Shown here: piece by piece, positions 25,857 through 36,176 of the stretch
How positions within the stretch are numbered: the stretch's first letter is position 1
Layout of the letters: every line of letters starts with the position of its first letter
Assembly (NCBI RefSeq): GCF_006539185.1
Contig: NZ_BJMN01000013.1
Span: forward strand, 163,486 to 227,485
Source of the DNA: Streptomyces gardneri
Lineage (GTDB): Bacteria; Actinomycetota; Actinomycetes; Streptomycetales; Streptomycetaceae
Direction of reading: 5' to 3'
DNA length: 64,000 nt
Translations under genes and position numbers: made by a program
Notes under the pieces: generated by a model
What the model saw: only the letters and a program-made list of their open reading frames with translations
The model's database searches: none
Told to the model about the DNA's origin: nothing

Positions 25857-27209
25857 GTGATCTCGCGAATCGATCTGCGCGGTGAGACCCTCCCCGAGGG
25901 TTCCGCCCTGCGCGACCTGCTGCCCCGTGCCGAGTTCGACGTGGAAGCCGCCCTGGAGAAGGTGCGGCCCATCTGCGAGGACGTCCGGCATCATGGCGCG
26001 GCCGCGGTGATCGACTACGGGGAGAAATTCGACGGCGTCCGCGTCCCGAGCCTGCGCGTCCCCACCGAGGCGATCACCCGCGCCCTCGACGAGCTCGATC
26101 CGGCCGTCCGCGCCGCCCTCGAGGAGTCCATCCGGCGCGCCCGGCTCGTCCACCGCGAGCAGCGCCGCACCACCCACACCACCCAGGTCGTCCCCGGCGG
26201 CACGGTCACCGAGAAGTGGATCCCGGTCGAGCGCGTCGGTCTGTACGTGCCGGGCGGCCGCGCCGTCTACCCGTCCTCCGTCGTGATGAACGTCGTCCCG
26301 GCCCAGGAGGCCGGCGTCGAGGGCCTGGCCGTCGCCTCGCCCCCGCAGAAGGACTTCGGCGGCCTGCCGCACCCGACGATCCTCGCCGCCTGCGCCCTGC
26401 TCGGCGTCGACGAGGTGTACGCGGCCGGCGGCGCCCAGGCCATCGCCATGTTCGCGTACGGCACCCTGGGCACCACGGCCACGGACGCCGAGCCCGGCTG
26501 CGCCCCGGTCAACCTGGTCACCGGCCCCGGCAACATCTACGTGGCCGCCGCCAAGCGCCTCCTCAAGGGCCGCATCGGCATCGACGCCGAGGCCGGCCCG
26601 ACGGAGATCGCGATCCTCGCGGACTCCACCGCCGACCCCGTCCACGTCGCCGCCGACCTCATCAGCCAGGCCGAGCACGACCCGATGGCCGCCTCCGTCC
26701 TCGTCACCGACTCGGACGAGCTGGCCGCCGCCACCGAGGCCGAACTGAAGACCCAGGTCGCCGCCTCCAAGCACGTCGACGACCGGATCGTCCCGGCCCT
26801 CGCCGGCCGCCAGTCCGCGATCGTCCTCGTCCGCGACCTGGCCGACGGCCTCAAGGTCGTCGACGCGTACGGCGCCGAGCACCTGGAGATCCAGACCGCC
26901 GACGCCGCCGCCGTCGCCGACCGGGTCCGCAACGCGGGCGCGATCTTCGTCGGCCCCTGGGCGCCGGTCTCGCTCGGCGACTACTGCGCGGGCTCCAACC
27001 ACGTCCTCCCCACCGGCGGCTGCGCCTGCCACTCCTCGGGTCTCTCCGTGCAGTCCTTCCTGCGCGGCGTGCACATCGTGGACTACACGCGGAACGCCCT
27101 CGCCGACGTGGCCCACCACGTGGTGACGCTCGCCGAGGCCGAGGACCTGCCCGCGCACGGCGCGGCGATCAAGGCAAGGTTCGGATGGAAGGTTCCCGAG
27201 ACCAAGTGA
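25857..27209 (+). CDS. hisD: Histidinol dehydrogenase
   Basis: 450 residues. Catalyses the last two steps of histidine synthesis, L-histidinol to L-histidine with two NAD+. Motifs: [28 protein letters not shown], zinc ligands in [11 protein letters not shown] and [12 protein letters not shown], and [10 protein letters not shown]. First gene of the histidine operon; GTG 25857. Overlaps hisC by 4 nt (GTGA). Confidence 0.98.
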   Translation: MISRIDLRGETLPEGSALRDLLPRAEFDVEAALEKVRPICEDVRHHGAAAVIDYGEKFDGVRVPSLRVPTEAITRALDELDPAVRAALEESIRRARLVHREQRRTTHTTQVVPGGTVTEKWIPVERVGLYVPGGRAVYPSSVVMNVVPAQEAGVEGLAVASPPQKDFGGLPHPTILAACALLGVDEVYAAGGAQAIAMFAYGTLGTTATDAEPGCAPVNLVTGPGNIYVAAAKRLLKGRIGIDAEAGPTEIAILADSTADPVHVAADLISQAEHDPMAASVLVTDSDELAAATEAELKTQVAASKHVDDRIVPALAGRQSAIVLVRDLADGLKVVDAYGAEHLEIQTADAAAVADRVRNAGAIFVGPWAPVSLGDYCAGSNHVLPTGGCACHSSGLSVQSFLRGVHIVDYTRNALADVAHHVVTLAEAEDLPAHGAAIKARFGWKVPETK

Positions 27210-28327
27210 CCTCGTACGACACCGTCCGCATCGACGACCTGCCCGTCCGCGACGAGCTGCGCGGCAAGTCCCCCTACGGCGCGCCCCAGCTCGACGTCCC
27301 CGTCCAGCTGAACACCAACGAGAACCCGTACCCGCTGCCCGAGCCCCTGGTGGCCCGGATCGCGGAGCGGGTCGCCGAGGCCGCCCGCGGCCTCAACCGC
27401 TACCCCGACCGCGACGCGGTCGAGCTGCGCACGGAGCTCGCCGCCTACCTCACCCGGACCGGCAAGCACCGCGTCGGCATCGAGAACGTGTGGGCGGCCA
27501 ACGGTTCCAACGAGGTCCTCCAGCAGCTCCTGCAGACCTTCGGCGGCCCCGGCCGTACCGCGATCGGCTTCGAGCCCTCGTACTCGATGCACGCCCTGAT
27601 CGCCCGCGGCACCGGCACGGGCTGGATCTCCGGCCCGCGCAACGACGACTTCACGATCGACGTGGCGGCGGCCCGACAGGCCATCGCCGAGAACACGCCG
27701 GACGTCGTCTTCATCACCTCTCCCAACAACCCCACCGGCACCGCGGTCGAGGCCGACACCGTCCTCGCCCTGTACGAGGCGGCCCAGGCGGCCGGGCCCT
27801 CGATGGTGGTCGTGGACGAGGCGTACGTGGAGTTCAGCCACCGCGACTCGCTGCTGCCGCTCCTCGAAGGCCGGCCGAACCTGGTGGTCTCCCGGACCAT
27901 GTCCAAGGCGTTCGGCGCCGCCGGGCTGCGCCTCGGCTACCTCGCCGCGCACCCGGCCGTCGTCGACGCCGTCCAGCTGGTCCGCCTGCCGTACCACCTC
28001 TCCGCCGTCACCCAGGCCACCGCGCTCGCCGCCCTGGAGCACACCGACACCCTCCTCGGGTACGTCGAGCAGCTCAAGGTCGAGCGCGACCGGCTCGTCA
28101 CCGAACTGCGTGCCCTCGGCTGCGAGGTCACCGAGTCCGACGCCAACTTCGTGCAGTTCGGCAGGTTCGCCGACACGCACGCGGCCTGGCAGCGGATCCT
28201 CGACCGGGGCGTCCTGGTCCGGGACAACGGCGTACCGGGCTGGCTGCGGGTCACCGCGGGCACCCCCGAAGAGAACGACGCGTTCCTCGACGCGGTCCGT
28301 GAACTGATGAAGGAGCAGAAGCGATGA
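27206..28327 (+). CDS. hisC: Histidinol-phosphate aminotransferase
   Basis: 373 residues. PLP-dependent fold type I enzyme converting imidazole-acetol phosphate and glutamate to histidinol phosphate. [11 protein letters not shown] at the N-terminus, [13 protein letters not shown] and [20 protein letters not shown], whose Lys binds PLP. GTG 27206 overlaps the hisD stop; an in-frame ATG at 27185 (MEGSRDQ) is possible but less likely. Overlaps hisB by 4 nt. Confidence 0.97.
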   Translation: MTSYDTVRIDDLPVRDELRGKSPYGAPQLDVPVQLNTNENPYPLPEPLVARIAERVAEAARGLNRYPDRDAVELRTELAAYLTRTGKHRVGIENVWAANGSNEVLQQLLQTFGGPGRTAIGFEPSYSMHALIARGTGTGWISGPRNDDFTIDVAAARQAIAENTPDVVFITSPNNPTGTAVEADTVLALYEAAQAAGPSMVVVDEAYVEFSHRDSLLPLLEGRPNLVVSRTMSKAFGAAGLRLGYLAAHPAVVDAVQLVRLPYHLSAVTQATALAALEHTDTLLGYVEQLKVERDRLVTELRALGCEVTESDANFVQFGRFADTHAAWQRILDRGVLVRDNGVPGWLRVTAGTPEENDAFLDAVRELMKEQKR

Positions 28328-28917
28328 GCCGCGTAGGCCGCGTTGAGCGCACCACCAAGGAGACGTCCGTCGTCGTCGAGATCGACCTCGACGGCACCGG
28401 AAAGGTCGACGTGTCGACCGGGGTCGGCTTCTACGACCACATGCTCGACCAGCTCGGGCGGCATGGTCTCTTCGACCTGACGGTCAAGACCGACGGCGAT
28501 CTGCACATCGACTCGCACCACACCATCGAGGACACCGCCCTCGCCCTCGGCGCCGCCTTCAAGCAGGCCCTCGGCGACAAGGTCGGCATCTACCGCTTCG
28601 GCAACTGCACCGTCCCGCTGGACGAGTCCCTCGCCCAGGTGACCGTCGACCTCTCCGGCCGCCCGTACCTCGTGCACACCGAGCCCGAGAACATGGCGCC
28701 GATGATCGGCTCGTACGACACGACGATGACCCGGCACATCTTCGAGTCCTTCGTCGCACAGGCCCAGATCGCGCTGCACATCCACGTCCCGTACGGGCGC
28801 AACGCCCACCACATCGTGGAGTGCCAGTTCAAGGCCTTCGCCCGCGCCCTCCGCTACGCCTCCGAGCGCGACCCGCGCGCCGCCGGAATCCTCCCCTCCA
28901 CGAAGGGCGCGCTCTAG
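28324..28917 (+). CDS. hisB: Imidazoleglycerol-phosphate dehydratase
   Basis: 197 residues, the monofunctional form without the histidinol-phosphatase domain found in E. coli. Mn-binding motifs [26 protein letters not shown] and [17 protein letters not shown] are intact. Dehydrates imidazole glycerol phosphate to imidazole-acetol phosphate. ATG 28324 overlaps hisC (ATGA). A histidinol phosphatase gene is not in this window. Confidence 0.98.
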   Translation: MSRVGRVERTTKETSVVVEIDLDGTGKVDVSTGVGFYDHMLDQLGRHGLFDLTVKTDGDLHIDSHHTIEDTALALGAAFKQALGDKVGIYRFGNCTVPLDESLAQVTVDLSGRPYLVHTEPENMAPMIGSYDTTMTRHIFESFVAQAQIALHIHVPYGRNAHHIVECQFKAFARALRYASERDPRAAGILPSTKGAL

Positions 28918-28919
28918 TC

Positions 28920-29084
28920 GTGAACGGCCTCTCCACCATCCTCATCGTCGTCGGGCTCTTCCTGCTCGGCGGCATCTACTCCTTCGTCAAGCAGCAGATG
29001 CCCAAGGGCCTCATCGTGCTCGTCGCCATCGGCGCCGCCATGTCCCTCGGCGCCGGCGTGCTGCGGCTGGACGTGTGGTCATGA
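28920..29084 (+). CDS. 54-residue membrane protein inside the his operon
   Basis: Starts GTG 28920, 2 nt after the hisB stop, and ends in an ATGA overlap with hisH, so it is translated as part of the operon. Two hydrophobic segments, [18 protein letters not shown] and [17 protein letters not shown], are separated by the basic turn VKQQMPKG, predicting a two-helix hairpin. No assigned function. Its tight packing between two biosynthetic genes suggests it is maintained for some linked role or as a coupling element. Confidence 0.82.
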   Translation: MNGLSTILIVVGLFLLGGIYSFVKQQMPKGLIVLVAIGAAMSLGAGVLRLDVWS

Positions 29085-29725
29085 CCGGCAGCCCCAAGAA
29101 GGTCGTCGTCTTCGACTACGGCTTCGGCAACGTCCGCTCCGCCGAGCGCGCGCTCGCCCGGGTAGGCGCCGACGTCGAGATCACCCGCGACTACGACAAG
29201 GCGATGAACGCCGACGGACTCCTCGTCCCCGGCGTCGGCGCCTTCTCCGCCTGCATGAAGGGGCTCAAGGAGGCCCGCGGCGAGTGGATCATCGGCCGCC
29301 GGCTCTCCGGCGGCCGCCCCGTCATGGGCATCTGCGTCGGCATGCAGATCCTTTTCGCCCAGGGCATCGAGCACGGCGTGGAGACCGAGGGCCTCGACGA
29401 GTGGCCCGGTACGGTCGAGCCGTTGAACGCCCCCGTCGTGCCCCACATGGGCTGGAACACGGTGGACGCGCCCGAGGACACCCAGCTCTTCGCGGGCCTC
29501 GACGCCGACGCCCGGTACTACTTCGTGCACTCCTACGCGGTGCGCGAGTGGACCCTGGAGGTCGGCAACAAGAACATGCGCGCCCCCAAGGTCACCTGGG
29601 CCACCCACGGCGAGCCGTTCGTCGCGGCCGTCGAGAACGGCGCCCTGTGGGCGACCCAGTTCCACCCCGAGAAGTCCGGCGACGCCGGAGCCCAGCTCCT
29701 CACCAACTGGATCGGAACCCTGTGA
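29081..29725 (+). CDS. hisH: Imidazole glycerol phosphate synthase, glutaminase subunit
   Basis: 214 residues. Class I glutamine amidotransferase that feeds ammonia to HisF. The nucleophile Cys lies in [13 protein letters not shown] and the His/Glu pair in [14 protein letters not shown] 29081 overlaps the small membrane protein stop; GTG 29075 is an in-frame alternative. Overlaps priA by 4 nt (GTGA). Confidence 0.98.
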   Translation: MTGSPKKVVVFDYGFGNVRSAERALARVGADVEITRDYDKAMNADGLLVPGVGAFSACMKGLKEARGEWIIGRRLSGGRPVMGICVGMQILFAQGIEHGVETEGLDEWPGTVEPLNAPVVPHMGWNTVDAPEDTQLFAGLDADARYYFVHSYAVREWTLEVGNKNMRAPKVTWATHGEPFVAAVENGALWATQFHPEKSGDAGAQLLTNWIGTL

Positions 29726-30450
29726 GCACTCTCGAACTCCTCCCCGCCGTCGACGTCCGCGACGGCCAGGCCGTCCGCCTCGTCCACGGCGAGTCCGGCA
29801 GCGAGACCTCCTACGGCTCTCCCCTGGAGGCCGCCCTGGCCTGGCAGCGTTCCGGCGCCGAGTGGCTCCACCTGGTCGACCTCGACGCCGCCTTCGGCAC
29901 CGGTGACAACCGTGAGCTGATCGCCGAGGTCGCCAAGGCGATGGACATCAAGGTCGAGCTCTCCGGCGGCATCCGCGACGACGCCTCCCTCGCGGCGGCC
30001 CTCGCCACCGGCTGCACCCGCGTCAACCTCGGCACCGCCGCCCTGGAGACCCCCGAGTGGGTCGCCAAGGTCATCGCCGAGTTCGGCGACAAGATCGCCG
30101 TCGGCCTCGACGTGCGCGGCACGACCCTGCGCGGCCGCGGCTGGACCCGCGACGGCGGCGACCTGTACGAGACGCTGGCCCGCCTCGACGCCGAGGGCTG
30201 CGCCCGCTACGTCGTCACCGACATCGCCAAGGACGGCACGCTCCAGGGCCCCAACCTGGAGCTCCTGAAGAACGTCTGCGCGGCCACCGACAAGCCCGTC
30301 GTCGCCTCCGGCGGCGTCTCCTCCCTGGACGACCTGCGGGCCATCTCGGATCTGGTCCCGCTGGGCGTCGAGGGCGCGATCGTCGGCAAGGCGCTCTACG
30401 CCAAGGCCTTCACCCTCGAAGAGGCGCTCGCGGCGGTGGCTGCCGTATGA
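29722..30450 (+). CDS. priA: Bifunctional ProFAR / PRA isomerase
   Basis: 242 residues, a (beta/alpha)8 barrel. Catalyses the HisA reaction (ProFAR to PRFAR); in Streptomyces and mycobacteria the same protein also does the TrpF step (phosphoribosylanthranilate isomerase). First catalytic Asp in [14 protein letters not shown], second in [30 protein letters not shown] is a phosphate-binding loop. No trpF lies among the trp genes of this window, which fits the dual role. GTG 29722 overlaps hisH, and the stop overlaps ridA. Confidence 0.96.
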   Translation: MSTLELLPAVDVRDGQAVRLVHGESGSETSYGSPLEAALAWQRSGAEWLHLVDLDAAFGTGDNRELIAEVAKAMDIKVELSGGIRDDASLAAALATGCTRVNLGTAALETPEWVAKVIAEFGDKIAVGLDVRGTTLRGRGWTRDGGDLYETLARLDAEGCARYVVTDIAKDGTLQGPNLELLKNVCAATDKPVVASGGVSSLDDLRAISDLVPLGVEGAIVGKALYAKAFTLEEALAAVAAV

Positions 30451-30848
30451 CCGATTCCGTACGCAAGGTCGTCACCGGCGCTCCCTGGGAGGAGCAGTTC
30501 GGCTACTCCCGCGCGGTGGAGCTGCCGAACGGCCTGGTCCTGGTCGCCGGCTGCACGTCGGTGGTCGACGGCCAGATCGCCGACGGCGGCCCGTACGACC
30601 AGACGGTCAACTCCTTCAACGTGGCCTTCGCCGCGCTGAAGCAGCTCGGCCTGGGCGCGGAGCACGTCGTGCGGACGCGGATGTACATCACCCACGCCCG
30701 GGACGTGGACGAGGTCGGCCGCGCCCACAAGGAGCTGTTCGACGCCGTCCGCCCCGCCGCCTCGATGATCATCGTCTCCGGCTTCGTCGACCCGCGTCTG
30801 GTCGTCGAGGTGGAGATCGAGGCGTACCGGACGGAGGAGCCCGCATGA
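30447..30848 (+). CDS. ridA: RidA/YjgF-family enamine/imine deaminase
   Basis: 133 residues. RidA proteins hydrolyse reactive 2-aminoacrylate-type enamines formed by PLP enzymes. The conserved Arg is present in [21 protein letters not shown], with [16 protein letters not shown] at the C-terminus. ATG 30447 overlaps priA, and its stop overlaps hisF (ATGA at 30845-30848), so it is an integral operon member; protecting PLP enzymes such as HisC is a plausible but unproven reason. Confidence 0.93.
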   Translation: MTDSVRKVVTGAPWEEQFGYSRAVELPNGLVLVAGCTSVVDGQIADGGPYDQTVNSFNVAFAALKQLGLGAEHVVRTRMYITHARDVDEVGRAHKELFDAVRPAASMIIVSGFVDPRLVVEVEIEAYRTEEPA

Positions 30849-31600
30849 GCCTCGCCGTACGCGTGATCCCCTGCCTGGACGTGGACAACGGCCGGGTCGT
30901 GAAGGGCGTCAACTTCCAGAACCTCCGCGACGCGGGCGACCCCGTCGAGATGGCCAAGCTGTACGACGCCGAGGGCGCCGACGAGCTGACCTTCCTCGAC
31001 ATCACCGCCTCCTCCGGGAACCGGGAGACGACCTACGACGTGGTGCGCCGCACCGCCGAGCAGGTCTTCATCCCGCTCACCGTGGGCGGCGGGGTCCGCG
31101 CGGCGGAGGACGTCGACAAGCTGCTGCGCGCCGGGGCCGACAAGGTGGGCGTCAACACCGCCGCCATCGAGCGCCCCGAGCTGATCCAGGAGATCGCGGA
31201 GCGCTTCGGCCGCCAGGTGCTCGTCCTGTCGGTCGACGCCCGGCGTACCGCCTCCGGCTCCTTCGAGGTGACGACGCACGGCGGCCGCAAGGGCACCGGC
31301 ATCGACGCCGTCGAGTGGGCGCACCGGGCCGCCGAGCTCGGCGCGGGAGAGATCCTGCTCAACTCGATGGACGCCGACGGCACGAAGGACGGCTACGACA
31401 CCGAGATGATCGCGGCCGTGCGCAAGCACGTCACGGTCCCGGTGATCGCCTCCGGCGGCGCCGGTAAGCTCGCCGACTTCCCGCCGGCCGTCGCGGCGGG
31501 CGCGGACGCGGTGCTCGCGGCCTCCGTCTTCCACTTCGGCGACCTGCGGATCTCGCAGGTCAAGGACGCGCTGCGGGAGGCGGGCCACCCGGTCCGCTGA
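30845..31600 (+). CDS. hisF: Imidazole glycerol phosphate synthase, cyclase subunit
   Basis: 251 residues, (beta/alpha)8 barrel related to PriA. Uses ammonia from HisH to convert PRFAR to IGP and AICAR. Catalytic Asp in [15 protein letters not shown] and the second in [12 protein letters not shown]; phosphate loops [11 protein letters not shown] and [11 protein letters not shown]. Last gene of the his operon, followed by a strong terminator. Confidence 0.98.
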   Translation: MSLAVRVIPCLDVDNGRVVKGVNFQNLRDAGDPVEMAKLYDAEGADELTFLDITASSGNRETTYDVVRRTAEQVFIPLTVGGGVRAAEDVDKLLRAGADKVGVNTAAIERPELIQEIAERFGRQVLVLSVDARRTASGSFEVTTHGGRKGTGIDAVEWAHRAAELGAGEILLNSMDADGTKDGYDTEMIAAVRKHVTVPVIASGGAGKLADFPPAVAAGADAVLAASVFHFGDLRISQVKDALREAGHPVR

Positions 31601-31608
31601 GCCGTGGC

Positions 31609-31638
31609 AGGAAGGGGCTCCTTCGGGAGCCCCTTCCT
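31609..31638 (+). terminator. his operon terminator
   Basis: AGGAAGGGGCTCC pairs perfectly with GGAGCCCCTTCCT through a TTCG tetraloop, 9 nt after the hisF stop, followed by CTCTTC. Confidence 0.92.
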
Positions 31639-31648
31639 CTTCGCCAGA

Positions 31649-31704
31649 TGTGCAGGATTATTTGTGCAATTTCTGTTGTGCAAGTTTTCCTTCGTATCTA
31701 GGGT
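31649..31704 (+). promoter_or_regulatory. Promoter of the ArsR gene with three TGTGCA repeats
   Basis: TGTGCA at 31649, 31663 and 31677, exactly 14 nt apart, in an AT-rich stretch unusual for this genome. The third copy overlaps a -35 TTGTGC (31676-31681), spaced 17 bp from -10 TAGGGT (31699-31704). The -10 ends 7 nt before the ATG, so the mRNA is probably leaderless. Likely binding site for the encoded regulator. Confidence 0.65.
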
Positions 31705-31711
31705 CGGCGTC

Positions 31712-32305
31712 ATGACCTCGCAGGAGAACCGTCGGATCACCGACCTCGGCACCCTCAAGGCCATCTCGCACCCGCTGCGGATGCGCCTCTACCGGGCCCT
31801 CTTCGTGGCCCGCACGGCCACCGCGTCCCAGCTCGCCGACCAGGTCGACGAGGCCGTCTCGCTCGTCAGCTACCACCTGCGCAAGCTCGCCGACCACGGC
31901 CTCATCGAGGAGGCCGAGAACCGGTCGGCGGACGGCCGCGAGCGCTGGTGGCAGCCCGCCTCCGACGGCTTCAGCGTCCAGGAGGAGGACCTCAAGGACG
32001 CCCCTGAACTCCTCGCCGCGAGCGCCGCCCTCGGCCGGACGCTCAGCGAGCAGCGCGCCGATCTGCACCGCCGCTTCCTCGACGAGCGCCTCACCTGGTC
32101 GAGCGAGTGGCGGGCCGCCGCCCTCAGCTCCGAGTGGCTGCCCCGGTTCACCGCCGCCGAACTCGCCGCCCTCGGCGAGGAGCTCGAAGCCGTCCTCAGG
32201 AAGCACGACAAGAAGGCCCGCGCCGCCGAGGCCGCCGGCGACACCGAGGGCCGGGAGAACGTCGCCGTCCACCTGCACGGCTTCCCGTACCGGGGCGTCG
32301 GATGA
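31712..32305 (+). CDS. ArsR-family helix-turn-helix regulator
   Basis: 197 residues. Winged helix at ~8-90 (ISHPLRMRLYRALFVARTAT, SLVSYHLRKLADHGLIEEAE) and a C-terminal ~100-residue helical region. No Cys-based metal site, so it is likely to sense an organic ligand rather than a metal. ATG 31712 lacks a ribosome site. Its stop overlaps the MFS gene (ATGA), and the pair probably forms a regulator-exporter unit. Confidence 0.93.
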   Translation: MTSQENRRITDLGTLKAISHPLRMRLYRALFVARTATASQLADQVDEAVSLVSYHLRKLADHGLIEEAENRSADGRERWWQPASDGFSVQEEDLKDAPELLAASAALGRTLSEQRADLHRRFLDERLTWSSEWRAAALSSEWLPRFTAAELAALGEELEAVLRKHDKKARAAEAAGDTEGRENVAVHLHGFPYRGVG

Positions 32306-33576
32306 CCGCCGACGCGAGCAACGCGAGCACCACAAGCACCGTGTCCCCCGCCGGCACCGGAGCTGCGGCCCCCGCCCACCGCGACCCTCAGGTCCTGCGC
32401 TGGCTCGGCGCCCACACCGCCTCCACGCTCGGCGACAGCGTCTACCACCTCGCCCTCTCCTGGACCGCCGTCAGCAGCGGCACCCCCGCCCAGGCCGGAC
32501 TCGTCATGGCCGTCTCGGCCGTGCCCCGCGCGCTGCTCATGCTCGTCGGGGGAGTGATCGCCGACCGCCTCGGCCCGCGCCGGGTCGTCATCGCCTCCGA
32601 CACCGTCCGCTGTCTGCTCGTCCTCGGCCTGGCCGCGACCCTGCTTCTCACCTCGCCCGGCCTGTGGGTCCTCGCCGTCGTCGCCCTCCTCTTCGGCATC
32701 GTCGACGCGCTGTTCCTGCCCGCCGTCGGCGCCCTGCCGCCCCGCATCACCACCCGCGACCAGCTCGCCCGCGTCCAGGGGATGCGCGGTCTCTCGTACC
32801 GCCTCGGCGCCGTCCTCGGCGGCCCGCTCGGCGGCCTCGCCATCGCCCTCGGCGGCCAGGCCACGGCCTTCGGCGTCGCCGGACTGCTCTTCGCCCTCTC
32901 GATACCCCTGCTCTGCGCGCTCCGCCTCCGGCAGCTGCCCGCCGGCGACGAGGCCCGGGACGGCACCGCCCTGCGCGACCTCGCCGACGGACTGCGCTAC
33001 GTGCGCGGCCACCGCGTCCTCGGCCCGCTGATGATCGTCGTCCTCCTCAGCGACCTCGGCTTCGTCGGCCCCTTCAACGTCGGCCTCGCCCTCCTGGCCG
33101 AGCAGCGCGGCTGGGGCGCCTCCGGCATCGGCTGGATCCTCGCCGGCTTCGGCACGGGCGCGGGCGCCGCCTCGCTGCTCCTGACCGTCCGGGGCCGCGT
33201 CCCGCGCGCCGGACTCCTGAGCGGCTGGACCATGATCGCGGGCGCCGTCTCCGTGGGCGCCCTCGCCCACACGGCACACCTGGCGGTCGCGGTCGCCCTC
33301 GCCCTCTCGGTCGGGCTGCTCGCCGGACTCTCCGGGGCGCTGTGCAACGCCCTCGTCCAGACCGAGTGCGACCCCGCCTACCTCGGCCGCGTCACCGCCG
33401 TCGCGAGCCTCTGCTCTCTCGGCATCGCGCCGCTCAGCTTCCCCGTCACGGGCGCGGCGATCCAGCTGTGGGGCATCGGACCGGTGTACGTCGTGAGCGC
33501 GGCGATCTGCGCCCTCGCGGGCCTCTACAGCCTCGCGGTCCCGGCCGTCCGCCGCGCCGAGCTGCCCCGGGGCTGA
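32302..33576 (+). CDS. MFS transporter
   Basis: 424 residues with about twelve membrane segments. Begins with a Ser/Thr/Ala-rich cytoplasmic leader; [12 protein letters not shown] in the first helix and [18 protein letters not shown] in the loop between helices 2 and 3 fit the MFS motif A. Resembles enterobactin-exporter-like drug efflux proteins. Overlaps the ArsR gene by 4 nt, so expression is coupled to its regulator. Ends only 4 nt from the convergent next gene. Confidence 0.92.
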   Translation: MTADASNASTTSTVSPAGTGAAAPAHRDPQVLRWLGAHTASTLGDSVYHLALSWTAVSSGTPAQAGLVMAVSAVPRALLMLVGGVIADRLGPRRVVIASDTVRCLLVLGLAATLLLTSPGLWVLAVVALLFGIVDALFLPAVGALPPRITTRDQLARVQGMRGLSYRLGAVLGGPLGGLAIALGGQATAFGVAGLLFALSIPLLCALRLRQLPAGDEARDGTALRDLADGLRYVRGHRVLGPLMIVVLLSDLGFVGPFNVGLALLAEQRGWGASGIGWILAGFGTGAGAASLLLTVRGRVPRAGLLSGWTMIAGAVSVGALAHTAHLAVAVALALSVGLLAGLSGALCNALVQTECDPAYLGRVTAVASLCSLGIAPLSFPVTGAAIQLWGIGPVYVVSAAICALAGLYSLAVPAVRRAELPRG

Positions 33577-33580
33577 CCGC

Positions 33581-34216
33581 TCAGATCCCCAGCTGCTTCG
33601 TCTCCCGCAGCCGCTCGATCGCGTCCGGCTCACCGTCCAGGGCCACCTTGGCCGAGTCCTGGCGCCCGTACAGGTACATCAGCAGCTCGCCCGGCTCCCC
33701 GGAGGCCGTCACCACCGGGGTGCCGCGGTGGGCCACCGCCGTCTGGCCGTTCGGGCGGCGCAGCACCAGGCCCACGGGGGCCTTCCTGCCCATCAGCCGG
33801 GCCGCCTTCTCCAGACGGGACCAGAGGGCGTCCGCGAAGACCGGGTCGAGCTCGCGCGCCGACCACTCGGGCTGGGCCCGCCGCACGTCCTCCGCGTGGA
33901 CGTAGAACTCGACGACGTTCGCCCCCTCGTCCACCTGCTTGATCGTGAACGGGGAGAACCGCGGCGGCCCCGAACGGATGAGCTGGATCAGCTCCTCGTA
34001 CGGCTTCTCGGCGAACTCCGCCGTCACCCGGTCCAGCCGCTCCTTCAGCGCCGGTACGACCGCACCCGCAGCCGCGTCCGGCCGGCGCTCGCGCACCACC
34101 ACGTGGGCCGCGAGGTCCCGGGTCCGCCAGCCCTCGCAGAGCGTCGGGGCGTCCGGGCCCGCCGCCTCCAACAGATCGGCGAGCAGAAGCCGTTCACGTT
34201 TCGCATGCGTCGACAT
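33581..34216 (-). CDS. TIGR03085-type metal-binding protein (DinB/MDMPI-like)
   Basis: 211 residues. The pattern [37 protein letters not shown] and [16 protein letters not shown] matches the four-helix DinB/mycothiol-dependent maleylpyruvate isomerase fold, with two metal-ligand His (in AAHVV and YVHAED). Such proteins often act with mycothiol. Precise reaction unknown. ATG 34216 is divergent from hisI across 84 nt. Confidence 0.87.
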   Translation of the reverse strand: MSTHAKRERLLLADLLEAAGPDAPTLCEGWRTRDLAAHVVVRERRPDAAAGAVVPALKERLDRVTAEFAEKPYEELIQLIRSGPPRFSPFTIKQVDEGANVVEFYVHAEDVRRAQPEWSARELDPVFADALWSRLEKAARLMGRKAPVGLVLRRPNGQTAVAHRGTPVVTASGEPGELLMYLYGRQDSAKVALDGEPDAIERLRETKQLGI

Positions 34217-34300
34217 GCCCGCCAGCGTACGGCGGGGGCCGGCGGTCCGCCCAGTGGACACCGCGCCGGACACCACCCCCGCGCGCGGCACAATGTCCCC

Positions 34301-34651
34301 ATGAGCAGCAATCTCGACCCGGCCGTCGCCGCCCGCCTCAAGCGCAGCCCCGACGGGCTCGTGCCCGCCATCGCCCAGCAGTACGACACCGGCGAGGTGC
34401 TGATGCTCGGCTGGATGGACGACGAGGCCCTCCACCGCACCCTCACCACCGGCCGCGCCACCTACTGGTCCCGCAGCCGCAACGAGTACTGGGTCAAGGG
34501 CGACACCTCCGGGCACGTCCAGCACGTCAAGGCCGTCGCCCTCGACTGCGACGCCGACACCGTCCTCGTCAAGGTCGACCAGGTCGGAGCCGCCTGCCAC
34601 ACCGGCGACCGCACCTGCTTCGACGCCGACGTGCTCCCGCTCTCCCAGTAA
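34301..34651 (+). CDS. hisI: Phosphoribosyl-AMP cyclohydrolase
   Basis: 116 residues. Third step of histidine synthesis. Zinc ligands and catalytic residues in [20 protein letters not shown] and [25 protein letters not shown] is the family signature. Separated from the main his operon and instead 11 nt upstream of trpE, so the two may share a transcript. ATG 34301 follows CACAAT (34289-34294) by 6 nt with no ribosome site: leaderless. Confidence 0.97.
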   Translation: MSSNLDPAVAARLKRSPDGLVPAIAQQYDTGEVLMLGWMDDEALHRTLTTGRATYWSRSRNEYWVKGDTSGHVQHVKAVALDCDADTVLVKVDQVGAACHTGDRTCFDADVLPLSQ

Positions 34652-34662
34652 GGTCTGGCGCC

Positions 34663-36153
34663 ATGGATCTCGAGACCTTCCGCAAGCTGGCGGCCGACCG
34701 CCGCGTCATCCCCGTCAGCCGCAGGCTCCTCGCGGACGGCGACACCCCGGTCGGGCTCTACCGCAAGCTCGCCGCCGAACGACCCGGCACCTTCCTCCTC
34801 GAATCCGCGGAGAACGGCCGCAGCTGGTCCCGCTACTCCTTCGTCGGAGTCCGCAGCGACGCCACCCTCACCGTCCGGGACGGCGAGGCCCACTGGCTCG
34901 GCACCCCGCCCGTCGGCGTCCCCACGGACGGCGACCCGCTCCAGGCCCTGCGCGCCACCGTGGAGACCCTCCACACGCCGCGGAGCCCCGAGTCCGGCAT
35001 GCCCCCCTTCACCGGCGGCATGGTCGGCTACCTCGGCTACGACATCGTCCGCCGCCTGGAGAAGATCGGCGACTCCACCCGCGACGACCTGGAGCTCCCC
35101 GAGCTCACCATGCTCCTCACCAGCGACCTCGCGGTCCTCGACCACTGGGACGGCACGGTCCTGCTGATCGCCAACGCGATCAACCACAACGACCTGGAGA
35201 CCGGCGTCGACGAGGCGTACGCGCACGCCGTCGCCCGCCTCGACGCCATGGAGGCCGACCTGGCCCGCCCGGTCGCCACCGTCCCCGCCGCGCTCCCGCC
35301 CTCCGAGCTCCCCGAGTTCTCCGCGCTCTGGGGCGGCCCGGCCTACCAGGACGCCGTCGAGGACATCAAGGAGCGGATCCGGGCCGGCGAGGCCTTCCAG
35401 GTCGTCCCCTCCCAGCGCTTCGAAACCTCGTGCGAAGCCTCCGCGCTCGACGTCTACCGGGTCCTGCGGGCCACCAACCCCTCCCCGTACATGTACCTCT
35501 TCCGCTTCGAGAACGGCTTCGACGTCGTCGGATCCAGCCCCGAGGCCCTCGTCAAGGTCGAGGACGGCCACGCGCTGCTCCACCCCATCGCCGGCACCCG
35601 GCACCGCGGCGCCACCCCGCAGGAGGACCACGACCTCGCCGAGGAGCTGCTCGCCGACCCCAAGGAGCGCGCCGAGCACCTCATGCTCGTCGACCTCGGT
35701 CGCAACGACCTCGGCCGGGTCTGCGCGCCCGGCTCGGTGGAGGTCGTCGACTTCATGTCCGTCGAGCGCTACTCCCACGTCATGCACATCGTCTCCACCG
35801 TGACCGGCAGGGTCGCCGAGGGCCGCACCGCCTTCGACGTCCTCACCGCCTGCTTCCCGGCCGGCACGCTCTCCGGCGCGCCCAAGCCCCGCGCCATGCA
35901 GATCATCGAGGAGCTCGAACCCTCCCGGCGCGGCCTGTACGGCGGATGTGTCGGTTATCTCGATTTCGCGGGAGACGCCGACACCGCCATCGCCATCCGC
36001 ACCGCCCTGCTCCGTGACGGAACGGCGTATGTGCAGGCCGGAGCGGGTGTCGTCGCGGATTCCGATCCGGTTGCCGAGGACAACGAATGCCGCAACAAGG
36101 CCGCCGCCGTACTCCGCGCCGTACACACCGCCAACCGGATGAACGGCTCCTGA
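34663..36153 (+). CDS. trpE: Anthranilate synthase component I
   Basis: 496 residues. Chorismate plus ammonia or glutamine to anthranilate. The tryptophan feedback site [17 protein letters not shown] is intact near residue 46, and the catalytic region has [26 protein letters not shown] and [12 protein letters not shown]. The glutaminase partner trpG is not in this window. TAAGGT (34649-34654) ends 8 nt before the ATG and may act as a private leaderless promoter besides read-through from hisI. No attenuator fits in the 11-nt gap. Confidence 0.97.
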   Translation: MDLETFRKLAADRRVIPVSRRLLADGDTPVGLYRKLAAERPGTFLLESAENGRSWSRYSFVGVRSDATLTVRDGEAHWLGTPPVGVPTDGDPLQALRATVETLHTPRSPESGMPPFTGGMVGYLGYDIVRRLEKIGDSTRDDLELPELTMLLTSDLAVLDHWDGTVLLIANAINHNDLETGVDEAYAHAVARLDAMEADLARPVATVPAALPPSELPEFSALWGGPAYQDAVEDIKERIRAGEAFQVVPSQRFETSCEASALDVYRVLRATNPSPYMYLFRFENGFDVVGSSPEALVKVEDGHALLHPIAGTRHRGATPQEDHDLAEELLADPKERAEHLMLVDLGRNDLGRVCAPGSVEVVDFMSVERYSHVMHIVSTVTGRVAEGRTAFDVLTACFPAGTLSGAPKPRAMQIIEELEPSRRGLYGGCVGYLDFAGDADTAIAIRTALLRDGTAYVQAGAGVVADSDPVAEDNECRNKAAAVLRAVHTANRMNGS

Positions 36154-36176
36154 GTCCGTAGGGGATAGTGGGGTAC

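Noticed and set aside
26216..27205. Upstream extension of the hisC reading frame through hisD
   Set aside because: Arg-rich shadow of hisD; HisC homology begins at the GTG overlapping the hisD stop.
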